Assembly: GCF_026183675.1 (NCBI RefSeq)
Contig: NZ_JAPIVK010000019.1
Location: 1-53,004 of the forward strand
Direction: 5' to 3'
DNA length: 53,004 nucleotides
DNA from: Microbulbifer halophilus
Lineage (GTDB): Bacteria; Pseudomonadota; Gammaproteobacteria; Pseudomonadales; Cellvibrionaceae
A program made the position numbers and the translations under genes. Below the pieces are notes generated by a model that did no database searches, had not been told where the DNA came from, and saw only the letters and a program-made list of their open reading frames with translations. The number at the start of each line of letters is the position of its first letter. Position 1 is the first letter of the stretch. Below, one piece after another: positions 1 through 8,387 of the stretch.

Positions 1-2098
1 CGTTGCTCGGGCGGCGGGCCGGGCGCTGCTCTGCGGGCTCGCCGGCAGGTTGCTGTTCGGCGGCTTCGGGCTTCGATTCGGCCTTGCTCTCCCGGGTTGC
101 GGCCTGGGGCTGGCCCTCTTCGCGACGGCGTCTTCCCTCGCCGCCGCGACGGCGGCGCCTGCGGCGTTGCGGACGCTCGGAACCGGAATCGCGGGTTTCA
201 TCACGCTTGGCGGCAGCGCGCTTGCTATCCCGTGTTTCCTCGCGTTTTTCTTCACGCTTGTCGTCGCGCTTGGCTGTGCGCCTGTCGCTGTCGTCCCGGC
301 GGCGCGGTGGGCGGCTGCGGCCGCCGCGATTGCCGCGCTGGTTGTTGCGGCTGCGCTTCTGGTAGTTCTTGCCGCGGCCCTTGGTCTTCTTGTGTTTTTT
401 GTTCTTGCTCTCGTCCTCTTCGCTGCTGAAGAGGGCGGCGATGGAGCTGGCGAGGCGGGAGAAAAGGCCGGGCTGCGGCTTTTCCGCCGGCGTGGGCGCC
501 GGGGCCGTGTGTTGTATCTGCTGTACGGCGGGCTGTGCCGGCGTGCGCACGGGCTCTTCATCCCTGTCCGCGACTTCCTCGACGGTGCCGGAAATCTTGT
601 AGGAGGTTTCCAGGGTGGCGGAGTCATCGTCGCGCAGGCGCTGCACTTCGAAGTGCGGCGTCTCCATGTCGGCATTCGGCACCACTACCACGCGGGTACT
701 GTTGCGGGATTCGATCTGGGAGATGGTCTTGCGCTTTTCATTCAGCAAATAGGTGGCAACATTGACCGGGCAGATGGCGCGGATCTCGGCGCTGCGCTCT
801 TTCTTGGCCTCCTCTTCCACCAGGCGCAGGATGGACAGCGCCAGGGATTTGGTGCCGCGGATGGTGCCCTGGCCGCTGCAGCGCGGGCAGACGCGGAAGG
901 TGGTTTCGCCCAGGGACGGGCGCAGCCGCTGGCGCGACATCTCCAGCAGGCCGAAGCGGGAGATGCGACCGATCTGCACGCGGGCGCGATCCATGCCCAG
1001 GGCCTTGTCCATGCGCTTTTCCACTTCGCGCTGGTTGGACTTGTTCTGCATGTCGATGAAGTCGATCACCACCAGGCCGCCCATATCGCGCAGGCGCAAC
1101 TGGCGGGCGATCTCGTCGGCCGCTTCCAGGTTGATGGCGCGGGCCGTCTCTTCGATATCGCCGCCCTTGGTGGCGCGGGAGGAGTTGATATCGATGGAGA
1201 TCAGGGCCTCGGTGACGTCGATCACGATGGAGCCGCCGGAGGGCAGCTTTACGTCGCGTTCGAAGGCGGTCTCGATCTGGCTCTCGATCTGGTAGCGGTT
1301 GAAGAGCGGAATCGCGTCTTCGTAATACTTCACCTTGTTGACGTGGTGGGGCATCACCTGGCGCGCGAATTCGGCGGCCAGTTGGTAGGCGCCCTTGTCG
1401 TCGACGATGACTTCGCCTATATCGTCGCGCATATAGTCGCGAATGGCGCGGATGATGACGTTGCTCTCCTGGAACAGGAAGTGGGGCGCCCGGGAGTCGT
1501 CGGCTTCTGTCTTGATGGCATCCCAGAGTTGCAGCAGGTAGTTCAGGTCCCACTGCAGCTCCTCGCCGCTGCGGCCGACGCCGGCGGTGCGCACGATAAT
1601 GCCCATGCCGGAGGGCACTTCCACTTCGGACAGGGCATCGCGCAGGCTGGAACGGTCGTCGCCTTCAATGCGTCGCGAGATGCCGCCGGCACGGGGGTTG
1701 TTCGGCATCAATACCAGGTAGCGGCCGGCGAGGCTGATAAAGGTGGTCAGCGCAGCGCCTTTATTGCCCCGTTCTTCCTTGTCCACCTGGACAATGACTT
1801 CCATGCCTTCCTTGACCACATCCTTGATCTTGATGCGGCCCTCGATGTCCTTCGGCTGCTTGTTGAAATACTCGCGGGAGATTTCTTTCAGGGGCAGGAA
1901 GCCGTGGCGCTCCTCGCCGTAGTCGACGAAAGCGGCTTCGAGAGAAGGTTCTACGCGGGTGATTTTGCCCTTGTAGATATTGGCTTTCTTCTGCTGGCGG
2001 GTGCGGTTTTCGATGTCGAGGTCGTAGAGCCACTGGCCGTCGACCAGGGCTACGCGCAACTCTTCGGGTTGAGTTGCATTGATTAGCATTCTCTTCAT
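1..2098 (-). CDS. rne: Ribonuclease E, N-terminal catalytic part (3' end cut by window edge)
   Basis: Endoribonuclease that starts mRNA decay, processes rRNA and tRNA precursors, and scaffolds the degradosome at the inner membrane. The minus strand reads [20 protein letters not shown] from 2098, the standard RNase E start. An S1-like domain follows, then the catalytic core with [10 protein letters not shown] and [11 protein letters not shown], which carry the two metal-binding aspartates, and the Zn-link CPRC at about residues 403-406 (E. coli 404-407). From about residue 500 the protein becomes an Arg/Lys/Glu-rich low-complexity tail, as expected for the disordered RNA-binding and scaffold region. 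About 699 codons are present and the C-terminus lies outside the window. A moderate AAGGA sits 5' of the start. A very long leader (2099 to about 2811) suggests autoregulation as in E. coli. Confidence 0.97.
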   Translation of the reverse strand, partial: MKRMLINATQPEELRVALVDGQWLYDLDIENRTRQQKKANIYKGKITRVEPSLEAAFVDYGEERHGFLPLKEISREYFNKQPKDIEGRIKIKDVVKEGMEVIVQVDKEERGNKGAALTTFISLAGRYLVLMPNNPRAGGISRRIEGDDRSSLRDALSEVEVPSGMGIIVRTAGVGRSGEELQWDLNYLLQLWDAIKTEADDSRAPHFLFQESNVIIRAIRDYMRDDIGEVIVDDKGAYQLAAEFARQVMPHHVNKVKYYEDAIPLFNRYQIESQIETAFERDVKLPSGGSIVIDVTEALISIDINSSRATKGGDIEETARAINLEAADEIARQLRLRDMGGLVVIDFIDMQNKSNQREVEKRMDKALGMDRARVQIGRISRFGLLEMSRQRLRPSLGETTFRVCPRCSGQGTIRGTKSLALSILRLVEEEAKKERSAEIRAICPVNVATYLLNEKRKTISQIESRNSTRVVVVPNADMETPHFEVQRLRDDDSATLETSYKISGTVEEVADRDEEPVRTPAQPAVQQIQHTAPAPTPAEKPQPGLFSRLASSIAALFSSEEDESKNKKHKKTKGRGKNYQKRSRNNQRGNRGGRSRPPRRRDDSDRRTAKRDDKREEKREETRDSKRAAAKRDETRDSGSERPQRRRRRRRGGEGRRRREEGQPQAATRESKAESKPEAAEQQPAGEPAEQRPARRPSN

Positions 2099-2811
2099 GC
2101 GTGTCTTTTATCCTTGCGTTGCGCAAAGGCAGGACACTGAAGTTCGCAGGCGCTGTAGGGCGCCGAGCGGACACAGCCGCGCGGCGAAGCAGGAATGGAT
2201 CGGGTGGAACACCACCGACAGTCGCGGTCTGCGGCACTGCGGGGTGATTTCTGCCCGTTTGTCACTCTGCTGAAACTCCGGGTGTGTGCCTGTGGCCCAC
2301 ACCCGTTGGTACCTCCAGCACCGTCTTTCGGGTGCTGTCCGGCTTCTCTGACGCGGATGCCGCGCCCGGTCCGGGCACCGCCTTTGGTAATAACGTGGGC
2401 GGCGAGGTTTACGTCTTTTGTCTGGCTCTGTCTGGGTGGCTTTTGGCCGATCCCCTTCGGTTCTGTACGTTTTGCCGGATGCGCTTCTAGTTCGCTGCCC
2501 GGATTGCCAGTGCGGTCGCTGGCTCGCTACAGAGCGGACGCAAGTGTCTGAGTCTTCCTTTCAAGCGCTGCGGGCTTCAGCCCGTCTTACCTTCGCGATA
2601 AATACCCGCTTTCGGCGGGGCCTTGAGCCGGCGAGGCGCCCGCGATTCTTCTCGCTGGGGGCAGACCTGGTCGGCGAAGTTTTGTCAATGACGCGGCCAT
2701 CCTGTCTATTGAAGAGGCGCGCACTGGCCGATTGGCGGTATTTTCTCTGGAACCGCGGCTGTCACTCCGCATCGGGAGCCGCCCGTGGCCGAAAACCAGC
2801 CCAATTCAGGC
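2099..2811 (-). promoter_or_regulatory. Long rne 5' leader (intergenic, no gene)
   Basis: About 710 nt separate the predicted rne transcription start from its ATG, with no credible gene on either strand. It contains several strong hairpins, for example CAGCACC/GGTGCTG near 2308-2330, a GGGCT/AGCCC stem near 2574-2585 and a CCCCGCC/GGCGGGG-type stem near 2606-2622. In E. coli a 361-nt rne leader binds RNase E and autoregulates the transcript. An equivalent role here is inferred from position and structure only. Confidence 0.6.
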
Positions 2812-2817
2812 CGGCCG

Positions 2818-2846
2818 AATATAGCACGGGCGGCAGGGCGCTTCAA
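2818..2846 (-). promoter_or_regulatory. Predicted sigma70 promoter for rne
   Basis: On the minus strand, -35 TTGAAG (2846-2841), a 17-bp spacer and TATATT (2823-2818) with an extended TGC before the -10 make a near-consensus promoter pointing towards rne. It lies just upstream of the rluC start, so the rne and rluC control regions are divergent and overlap. The transcription start would be near 2811. Confidence 0.6.
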
Positions 2847-2868
2847 TTGGGGCCGTTGCGGCGGTATC

Positions 2869-3873
2869 ATGCGCGCCATGCGAAGTTCACCCCCCTCCGG
2901 CCCGACCCGTGGGTCGGCCCCCACCGACTCCTGGAACCCCAACGGCGGCGTGCAGTTCCTTACGGTGCCCGAAGAGCTGGCCGGCCAGCGTATCGACAAC
3001 TTCCTGCAGGCGCGCCTGAAAGGCGTGCCGCGCTCGCGCGTCTACCGCATCCTGCGCAAGGGCGAGGTGCGGGTTAACAAAGGAAGGGTGAAGGCCGAGT
3101 ACAAGCTTCGTGCCGGCGACCGGGTGCGGGTGCCGCCTATCCGGGTGGCGGAGCAGGCACCGGCGCCGATGGCGGGTGAATCCCTGCGCAAGCTGCTGGA
3201 AGCTTCCATACTTTACGATGAAAACGGCCTGCTGGTGATCGACAAGCCCGCGGGCCTGGCGGTGCACGGCGGTAGCGGCGTACGTCTGGGCCTGATCGAG
3301 GTGCTGCGACAGATGTATCCGCAGAGCCGCTTTATGGAGCTGGTGCACCGGCTGGATCGGGATACCAGCGGTGCCATCATGGTGGCCCGCAAGCGTGCGG
3401 TGCTGCGCCATATCCAGGATGAGCTGCGCGCCGGCCGGGTGGGCAAATCGTACCTGGCCCTGGCGGTGGGCAAGTGGCCGCGCGGTCGCAAGCTGGTGGA
3501 GGCGCCGCTGCGCAAAAACACCCTGAAAAGCGGCGAGCGCATGGTGTCGGTGGACCCGTCCGGCAAAGCGTCCGAGACCCGCTTTCGGGTGATGGAGCGG
3601 TTCCGCGGCGCGACACTGGTCGCCGCGGAACCGGTGACCGGCCGCACCCACCAGATACGGGTGCACGCGCAGTTTGTCGGCTGTCCGTTGGCGGGCGACG
3701 TCAAATACACCGGGGACGTGGTGAACCGCGAGTTCCGCGGAGTGGGGCTGAAACGACTGTTTCTGCATTCGCAGCGGGTGCGCTGCACCCTGCCAGATGG
3801 TGGGAAAGTCGATGTGAGGGCGCCGCTGTCGGCGGAGCTGGAGTCGGTGCTGTCCGCACTGCGTGAGAGGTAG
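2869..3873 (+). CDS. rluC: 23S rRNA pseudouridine synthase RluC
   Basis: Isomerises specific uridines of 23S rRNA (positions 955, 2504 and 2580 in E. coli). It has an N-terminal S4 RNA-binding domain (QRIDNFLQARLKGV ... RILRKGEVRVNKGRVK) and an RluA-type catalytic domain with HRLDRDTSG, whose Asp is the catalytic residue, then RTHQIRVHAQ and a C-terminal FLHSQR block. Two in-frame ATGs (2869 and 2878) are possible and neither has a clear ribosome site; a longer frame back to 2785 would run through the rne promoter and is unlikely. It is divergent from rne, the usual arrangement in gammaproteobacteria. A large palindromic element begins right after its stop. Confidence 0.95.
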   Translation: MRAMRSSPPSGPTRGSAPTDSWNPNGGVQFLTVPEELAGQRIDNFLQARLKGVPRSRVYRILRKGEVRVNKGRVKAEYKLRAGDRVRVPPIRVAEQAPAPMAGESLRKLLEASILYDENGLLVIDKPAGLAVHGGSGVRLGLIEVLRQMYPQSRFMELVHRLDRDTSGAIMVARKRAVLRHIQDELRAGRVGKSYLALAVGKWPRGRKLVEAPLRKNTLKSGERMVSVDPSGKASETRFRVMERFRGATLVAAEPVTGRTHQIRVHAQFVGCPLAGDVKYTGDVVNREFRGVGLKRLFLHSQRVRCTLPDGGKVDVRAPLSAELESVLSALRER

Positions 3874-3877
3874 AGAG

Positions 3878-4050
3878 CTCAAGCTTCGAGGTTCAGTTCA
3901 GGAGCTGGAGCGGGGTGCGCCTTTCTGGGACACGCCGTGTATACGTCCCTGTAGGCTTGTCTGCGAGGTCCCTCTCGCAGACAGTCCCAGAAAGGCGCAC
4001 CCCGCTCCAGCTGGTGCCGCCCGCGGGTACTACGAACTCCGAAACTTGAG
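3878..4050. repeat. Composite palindromic element, copy 1 (outer palindrome plus conserved core)
   Basis: The outer ends 3878-3894 and 4034-4050 are inverted repeats (14 of 17 paired, CTCAAGCTTCGAGGTTC type). Inside, 3903-3929 and 3986-4012 form a perfect 27-bp inverted repeat. Between them lies a 56-nt core (3930-3985) that begins ACACGCCGT, contains GTCCCTGTAGGCTT and ends in a 9-bp hairpin GTCTGCGAG/CTCGCAGAC with loop GTCCCT. The same core recurs at 17966-18021 and 52654-52709 with only a few changes, but the arms next to it differ. It starts a few bases after the rluC stop and ends about 20 bases before the next gene. Confidence 0.93.
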
Positions 4051-4070
4051 TAGAGAAGGGGTTGTAACAA

Positions 4071-4715
4071 ATGCTGGTAATTCTCGACTGGGACGGCACC
4101 GTCTGTAATTCCGAGGCGCGCATCGTCTCCTGCATGCTGCGGGCGGCGGAGCGGGCCGGGTTGCCGGTGCTGGCGCCGGAGGTAGTGGGCAATATTATCG
4201 GCCTGGGCCTGCCGGAGGCGATAGCGGAGTTGTTTCCCGAGGCTTCCGGCGAGCAGCGCCGGCAGTTGCGGGAGTGCTATTCCGAGGAGTGGCTGGCGGC
4301 CCGCAGCGAGCCGCTGCCGCTGTTCGACGGGGTGCTGGAGACGCTGGATCGACTGCTGGGCGCCGATCACCGGTTGGCGGTGGCCACCGGCAAGAGCCGG
4401 CGCGGCCTGAACCGGGAGTTCGAGGAGCAGGGGCTGGGCGACCTGTTTGTGGCCAGCCGCTGCGCCGACGAGACCGCCTCCAAGCCCAACCCGCTGATGT
4501 TGCGGGAGCTGCTGCATGAAACCGGCACGCCGCTGGAGGAGGCGGTGATGGTCGGGGATACCGTCTACGACCTGGAGATGGCGGCGTCCGCAGGTATGGC
4601 CTCGGTCGGCGTCAGTTACGGTGTCCATCATCCGGAGCGGCTGTCGGCGTTCAAGCCGCGGGCCGTCATCGATCGCTTTCCGGAGTTGCTGCAGTGGCCG
4701 CCGCTGCTGTCTTAG
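4071..4715 (+). CDS. HAD-family phosphatase (phosphoglycolate phosphatase-like)
   Basis: Haloacid dehalogenase-superfamily hydrolase of 214 aa, subfamily IA. Motif I is ILDWDGTVCNS at residues 3-13 (nucleophile Asp with Asp+2), motif II the VATGKS region, motif III the SKPNP Lys, and motif IV MVGDTVYDLEMA. It probably dephosphorylates a small sugar phosphate or nucleotide; the substrate cannot be read from sequence. A HAD gene next to rluC is a common arrangement in pseudomonads. GAGAAGGGG lies 5' of the ATG. Its TAG overlaps the stop of the convergent maf gene by four bases. Confidence 0.88.
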   Translation: MLVILDWDGTVCNSEARIVSCMLRAAERAGLPVLAPEVVGNIIGLGLPEAIAELFPEASGEQRRQLRECYSEEWLAARSEPLPLFDGVLETLDRLLGADHRLAVATGKSRRGLNREFEEQGLGDLFVASRCADETASKPNPLMLRELLHETGTPLEEAVMVGDTVYDLEMAASAGMASVGVSYGVHHPERLSAFKPRAVIDRFPELLQWPPLLS

Positions 4716-5320
4716 TTCCCATCGGGCCGGGAAATCACACATAGAGGGTCGACGCCGGATTCCCGCAGCAGGTCAACCAGTCGAATCAATGGGAGGCCAA
4801 TCAGGGAATTGAAGTCTGATCCTTCCATCTTTTCGAATAGAGATATTCCCAGGCCTTCCACTTTGAACGAACCTGCGCAATCCAGCGGCTTGTCCAGTTC
4901 GATATAGCGCTCGATCTGTGCGTCGCTCAGTTGGCGGAAATGGACAGTGAATACTTCCACCTCGGTGCGCTGCCTGTCTGTGCCGCTGTCCAGCAGGCTG
5001 ATGCCGGTATGGAAGGTCACGCGCCGGCCACTGCAGGATTTGAGCTGTTCGAAGGCCCGCTCCCGGCTGCCGGGTTTGCCCAGGGTGTGCCCGCCGCACT
5101 CGGCGACCTGGTCGGAGCCGATAATCAGTGCCTCCGGGCGGGTGGTGGCGACGGCGCGGGCCTTTTCCGCCGCCAGCCGCCGGGCCAGGTCGGCGGGGCT
5201 TTCGCCCGCCAGTGCTTCTTCATTTATATGGGGCGATACACATTCGAACGGCAGTCGCAGCTGTTCGAGCTGCGCTCTCCGGTAGGGGGAGCTGGAGGCT
5301 AGAATCAGGGAGCGGTGCAT
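4712..5320 (-). CDS. Maf/YceF family nucleoside triphosphate pyrophosphatase
   Basis: Maf-family enzyme of 202 aa that hydrolyses non-canonical nucleoside triphosphates (the YceF subgroup prefers 7-methyl-GTP). It starts MHRSLILASSSPYRRAQLEQL, the family N-terminal SSSPxR motif, with IIGSDQVAE carrying the catalytic Asp and KPGSRERAFEQL after it. The ATG at 5320 was chosen over a longer frame to 5512 because the SSSP motif lies six to ten residues into all family members. It is divergent from yceD-rpmF, the same order as in E. coli. Its stop codon overlaps the stop of the HAD gene. Confidence 0.93.
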   Translation of the reverse strand: MHRSLILASSSPYRRAQLEQLRLPFECVSPHINEEALAGESPADLARRLAAEKARAVATTRPEALIIGSDQVAECGGHTLGKPGSRERAFEQLKSCSGRRVTFHTGISLLDSGTDRQRTEVEVFTVHFRQLSDAQIERYIELDKPLDCAGSFKVEGLGISLFEKMEGSDFNSLIGLPLIRLVDLLRESGVDPLCVISRPDGN

Positions 5321-5388
5321 GTCTGTGGGTCCATTGGCGGCTTGTCTCGAATCGGGCGGAAGAGCGATCTTGGGCCGGCTGAATTGTT

Positions 5389-5417
5389 TTGACAAGGGTG
5401 GGGCTTGTCCATAGAAT
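5389..5417 (+). promoter_or_regulatory. Consensus sigma70 promoter for yceD-rpmF
   Basis: TTGACA (5389-5394), 17-bp spacer, TAGAAT (5412-5417). The ATG of yceD is at 5427, only nine bases after the -10 box, so the transcript would have almost no leader. Confidence 0.75.
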
Positions 5418-5426
5418 TGCGCGCTT

Positions 5427-5969
5427 ATGTCGACACCCCCCTCTACAACAGCGCTTCCTAGGAGCGTGGATGCACGCAAGCTGGTACTGCGCGAGCAGCG
5501 GCTGGTCGGCATGCTGCCGGCTGCCGAGCTGGAGCGGTTGAGCGCGGCGGTGGAGTCGGTCGACGGGGATATCCGCGCCGAACTCGAGTTTGCCCGGGAT
5601 CTCGGCGGTTACCTGGCCGCCAGTGGCAAGCTGGGTTTCAGCGTGCATCTGGAGTGCCAGCGCTGCCTGCAGCCGGTACCGAAGGATGTCGAGGCGGAAT
5701 TCCGCTGGGGGATAGTGTGGTCCGAAGAGCAGGGCAAGGCCCTGCCCAGGGATCTCGACCCGGTGATGCAGAACGGCGATGAGCTGGATCTGTATCAGGT
5801 ATTGGAAGACGAAATTTTGCTCAACCTGCCCATGGTGGCCTACCACGATGAGGAGTGTGTCCCGCGGGACAGATTCCACTTCGGCGGAGAGTCCGGGGGG
5901 GAGGATGAGCAGCGTGAAAACCCCTTTAAAGTGCTGGAACAGTTGAAGGGTTCATCGGACAAGTCCTGA
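5427..5969 (+). CDS. yceD: YceD family protein (DUF177), rRNA accumulation protein
   Basis: 180-aa DUF177 protein; E. coli YceD affects 23S rRNA accumulation and is co-transcribed with rpmF. It has the conserved N-terminal VDARKL, the central FSVHLECQRCLQPV with a CxxC pair, and the ELDLYQVLEDEILLNLPMV stretch. The start at 5427 matches the family N-terminus. No ribosome site is visible, and the promoter places transcription a few bases upstream, so it may be translated as a near-leaderless message. rpmF follows after 80 bases. Confidence 0.93.
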   Translation: MSTPPSTTALPRSVDARKLVLREQRLVGMLPAAELERLSAAVESVDGDIRAELEFARDLGGYLAASGKLGFSVHLECQRCLQPVPKDVEAEFRWGIVWSEEQGKALPRDLDPVMQNGDELDLYQVLEDEILLNLPMVAYHDEECVPRDRFHFGGESGGEDEQRENPFKVLEQLKGSSDKS

Positions 5970-6049
5970 TTGCGGGGTTGGTCGATGAGTTTGGGCTCGC
6001 CGGTAGGCGCCCCGGTTCCAGTGTAATCTGTTGATTTTAGGAGCAAGCC

Positions 6050-6241
6050 ATGGCTGTTCAGAAAAACAAAAAGACCCGTTCCCGTCGCGGTATGCGTCGT
6101 TCCCACGATGCGCTGGGTGCTGGTGCGAGTCTTTCCGTCGATCCGACCACCGGCGAGAAGCATCTTCGCCACCACGTGACCAAAGACGGTTTCTACCGCG
6201 GTCGCAAGGTGATCGAAGTCGGCGGCGCCGAAGAAGAGTAA
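6050..6241 (+). CDS. rpmF: 50S ribosomal protein L32
   Basis: 63-aa L32 starting [22 protein letters not shown], the canonical zinc-free form (no Cys pairs), ending [14 protein letters not shown] good TAGGAG site precedes it. It lies between yceD and plsX as in most gammaproteobacteria, linking ribosome synthesis with phospholipid synthesis. Confidence 0.98.
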   Translation: MAVQKNKKTRSRRGMRRSHDALGAGASLSVDPTTGEKHLRHHVTKDGFYRGRKVIEVGGAEEE

Positions 6242-6244
6242 ATC

Positions 6245-7273
6245 TTGTCCAGCCAATTGCGATTGGCCGTGGATGCGATGGGCGGGGACTTAGGTCCCCG
6301 CTCTGTCGTTCCGGCCTGCGCCAGATTCCTCCAGCGCTTTCCCCAGGCGGAGCTGAAGCTCTTCGGCCCCCGCGACTCACTCCAGAACCTGATCGATCGG
6401 GAGCGGCGATACCGGCATGTCGGCGAGCGCCTGCAGATTGCCTCCTGCGAACAGGTTGTCACCCAGAGCTGCAATCCCGCCCAGGCGCTGCGTCGCAAGC
6501 GCGATTCCTCCATGGCCCGGGCTCTTTCGGCTGTCGCTGCGGGGGAGGCAGAGGCGATGGTGACTCCGGGCAATACCGGTGCGCTATTGGCACTCAGCCG
6601 CAGTATTCTCGGAACGGCCGAGGGTGTGCGCCGACCGGCGCTGGGAAAATCCCTGCCCTCCGAACGAGGTTCCTGCTTCCTGCTGGACCTGGGGGCCAAT
6701 ATCGGTTGCAGCGCCGAGGATCTGCTGCAGTTTGCGCGTATGGGGCTCGAGGCCCAGCGGGTGCACACCGGCAGGCGGGATCTGCGGGTGGCGCTGCTCA
6801 ATATCGGCGCCGAGGCGCACAAGGGTACCGAGGAAATCCGCCGCGCGGCCGAGCTGCTGGAGGCTGCATCCGATATCGACTACGCGGGTTTTGTCGAGGG
6901 GCACGATATTTTCACCGGCGTGGTGGATGTGGTGGTCTGCGACGGCCTGATGGGCAATGTGGCCATGAAATCCGCCGAGGGTGTTATTCGACTGATGGGT
7001 CAAAAGGCGTTTACTATCGAGCAGAAAGGGCCTTTCAGGCGCCTTTTTGGCCAGATGGCCATAAAACTGTTGCGAAAATGGCGTACACAGGTAGAACCCG
7101 CCCGCTATAATGGCGCCAGCTTTTTAGGGGTGCAGGGCAACGTGATCAAGAGTCACGGCGGCGCCAGCAGCGAAGCATTCTACCGGGCGATGATTACCGC
7201 CAAGGAGTGTGCCGAAGCCGATCTGGCCACCCGCCTGGCCCGCGCCATGGCGCGGGTGCAGGTCGAGCCCTGA
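6245..7273 (+). CDS. plsX: Phosphate acyltransferase PlsX
   Basis: 342-aa enzyme that makes acyl-phosphate from acyl-ACP for phospholipid synthesis. The start is a TTG three bases after the rpmF stop; the first ATG (VDAMGGDLGP) lies inside the conserved MGGD motif and cannot be the start. Conserved blocks are VDAMGGD, MVTPGNTGALLA, LDLGANIG, LLNIGAEAHKGT, FVEGHDIFTGVVDVVVCDGLMGNV and the C-terminal GASFLGVQGNVIKSHGG. The close spacing suggests translational coupling to rpmF. Confidence 0.97.
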   Translation: MSSQLRLAVDAMGGDLGPRSVVPACARFLQRFPQAELKLFGPRDSLQNLIDRERRYRHVGERLQIASCEQVVTQSCNPAQALRRKRDSSMARALSAVAAGEAEAMVTPGNTGALLALSRSILGTAEGVRRPALGKSLPSERGSCFLLDLGANIGCSAEDLLQFARMGLEAQRVHTGRRDLRVALLNIGAEAHKGTEEIRRAAELLEAASDIDYAGFVEGHDIFTGVVDVVVCDGLMGNVAMKSAEGVIRLMGQKAFTIEQKGPFRRLFGQMAIKLLRKWRTQVEPARYNGASFLGVQGNVIKSHGGASSEAFYRAMITAKECAEADLATRLARAMARVQVEP

Positions 7274-7305
7274 CCCAGTTTGCCAACCAGGTTTAAGGAT
7301 GTTCC

Positions 7306-8250
7306 ATGACCAATGCAAACCTCGCATTCGTCTTTCCCGGCCAGGGCTCCCAGCAGATCGGTATGCTGGCGGACGCCGCGGCCGAATTCCCCGAGATTCC
7401 CTCCACGTTCAGCGAGGCGTCCGACGTCCTCGGCTATGATCTCTGGGACCTGTGCCAGCACGGCGAGCAGGCCGATATCAATCTTACCGAACGCACCCAG
7501 CCACTGCTGCTGACCGCCAGCGTGGCGCTCTACCGCGCCTGGTGCGCGAAAGGCGGCGCCCGCCCGGTGCGCATGGCCGGGCACAGCCTGGGGGAGTGGT
7601 CGGCGCTGGTGTGCGCCGGCTCCCTGGTATTCACCGATGCCGTGCGCCTGGTGCGCGAGCGCGGTCGCCTGATGCAGGAGGCGGTGCCGGCGGGCGAGGG
7701 TGCCATGGCCGCAGTGATCGGCCTCGACGACGCCGCGGTGGAGAAGGTCTGTGCCGAGGCCGCCGGGGACGAAGTCGTCGCCGCGGTGAATTACAACTCC
7801 CCCGGCCAGGTGGTGATTGCCGGCAGCAAGGCGGCGGTCGAGCGCGCCATCGAGGGCTGCAAGGCGGCCGGTGCCAAGCGCGCCATGCCGCTGCCCGTGA
7901 GCGCGCCCTTCCATACCGAGCTGATGCGCCCGGCGGCGGAACAGCTGGCGCCGCAGATCGAGTCCACCGTGTTTCACGCGCCGGAAATTCAGGTTGTGCA
8001 CAATGTGCACGCGAAACCGGAGTCGGAGCCCGAATCGATCAAGAAACTGATGATCGAGCAGATCTACAGCCCGGTGCGCTGGACTGCCTGCGTTCAGTCG
8101 ATGGCCGCCGACGGCGCAGAGACGCTGCTGGAATGCGGTCCGGGCAAGGTGCTGTCCGGCCTGGCGAAGCGCATTGACCGCAAGCTCGGCAGCCACAATA
8201 TCGATACACCAGAAAAGTTCAACGAAGCGCTGCTGGCCACTGCCGGGTAA
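7306..8250 (+). CDS. fabD: Malonyl-CoA:ACP transacylase FabD
   Basis: 314-aa enzyme that loads malonyl groups onto the acyl carrier protein. FVFPGQGSQ is at the N-terminus, the nucleophile is Ser94 in AGHSLGEWSA, QEAVPAGEGAMAAV is the substrate loop, and the second catalytic residue is the His in VSAPFHTELM. It is third in the plsX-fabD-fabG-acpP-fabF cluster. A palindromic element, not a gene, fills the 137 bases before fabG. Confidence 0.97.
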   Translation: MTNANLAFVFPGQGSQQIGMLADAAAEFPEIPSTFSEASDVLGYDLWDLCQHGEQADINLTERTQPLLLTASVALYRAWCAKGGARPVRMAGHSLGEWSALVCAGSLVFTDAVRLVRERGRLMQEAVPAGEGAMAAVIGLDDAAVEKVCAEAAGDEVVAAVNYNSPGQVVIAGSKAAVERAIEGCKAAGAKRAMPLPVSAPFHTELMRPAAEQLAPQIESTVFHAPEIQVVHNVHAKPESEPESIKKLMIEQIYSPVRWTACVQSMAADGAETLLECGPGKVLSGLAKRIDRKLGSHNIDTPEKFNEALLATAG

Positions 8251-8257
8251 GCAATAA

Positions 8258-8340
8258 CCCGAGTTTCGGAGTTCAATTCCGGGAGCCGGGGCGGCGTACC
8301 CCCGCCCCGGCTTGTGCCGCTTCGAACTCCGACGCTTGAG
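8258..8340. repeat. Palindromic element, core-less relative of the 3.9 kb copy
   Basis: The outer inverted ends 8258-8274 and 8324-8340 resemble those of the 3.9 kb element (TTCGGAGTTC / GAACTCCGAC...TTGAG). The inner 11-bp perfect stem AGCCGGGGCGG/CCGCCCCGGCT (8284-8294 with 8302-8312) closes a seven-base loop, and GTGCCGC follows on the right as in the 3.9 kb copy. The 56-nt core is absent. It lies between fabD and fabG. Confidence 0.8.
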
Positions 8341-8387
8341 CAAATAAGAAGGCATCGCGTCCTCAGCGAATCGATTCAGGAGCAATA

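Noticed and set aside
50..2086. 678-codon open frame on the plus strand
   Set aside because: It is antisense to rne. The minus frame is a textbook RNase E; the plus frame is a GC-rich shadow of low-complexity Ala/Gly/Leu.
2418..3077. 219-codon plus frame in the rne-rluC gap
   Set aside because: It overlaps rluC out of frame and crosses the rne promoter; no similarity to a known family is visible.
3930..3985. Idea that the core element is an integron attC site or a CRISPR repeat
   Set aside because: There is no RYYYAAC/GTTRRRY pair at the ends, no integrase gene, and the copies are isolated by 14-35 kb rather than arrayed.
3863..4192. Short open frames across the 3.9, 17.9 and 52.6 kb palindromes (peptides with RLVCEVPLADS)
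   Set aside because: They are translations of the repeat core that recur only because the DNA is repeated; they have no ribosome sites.
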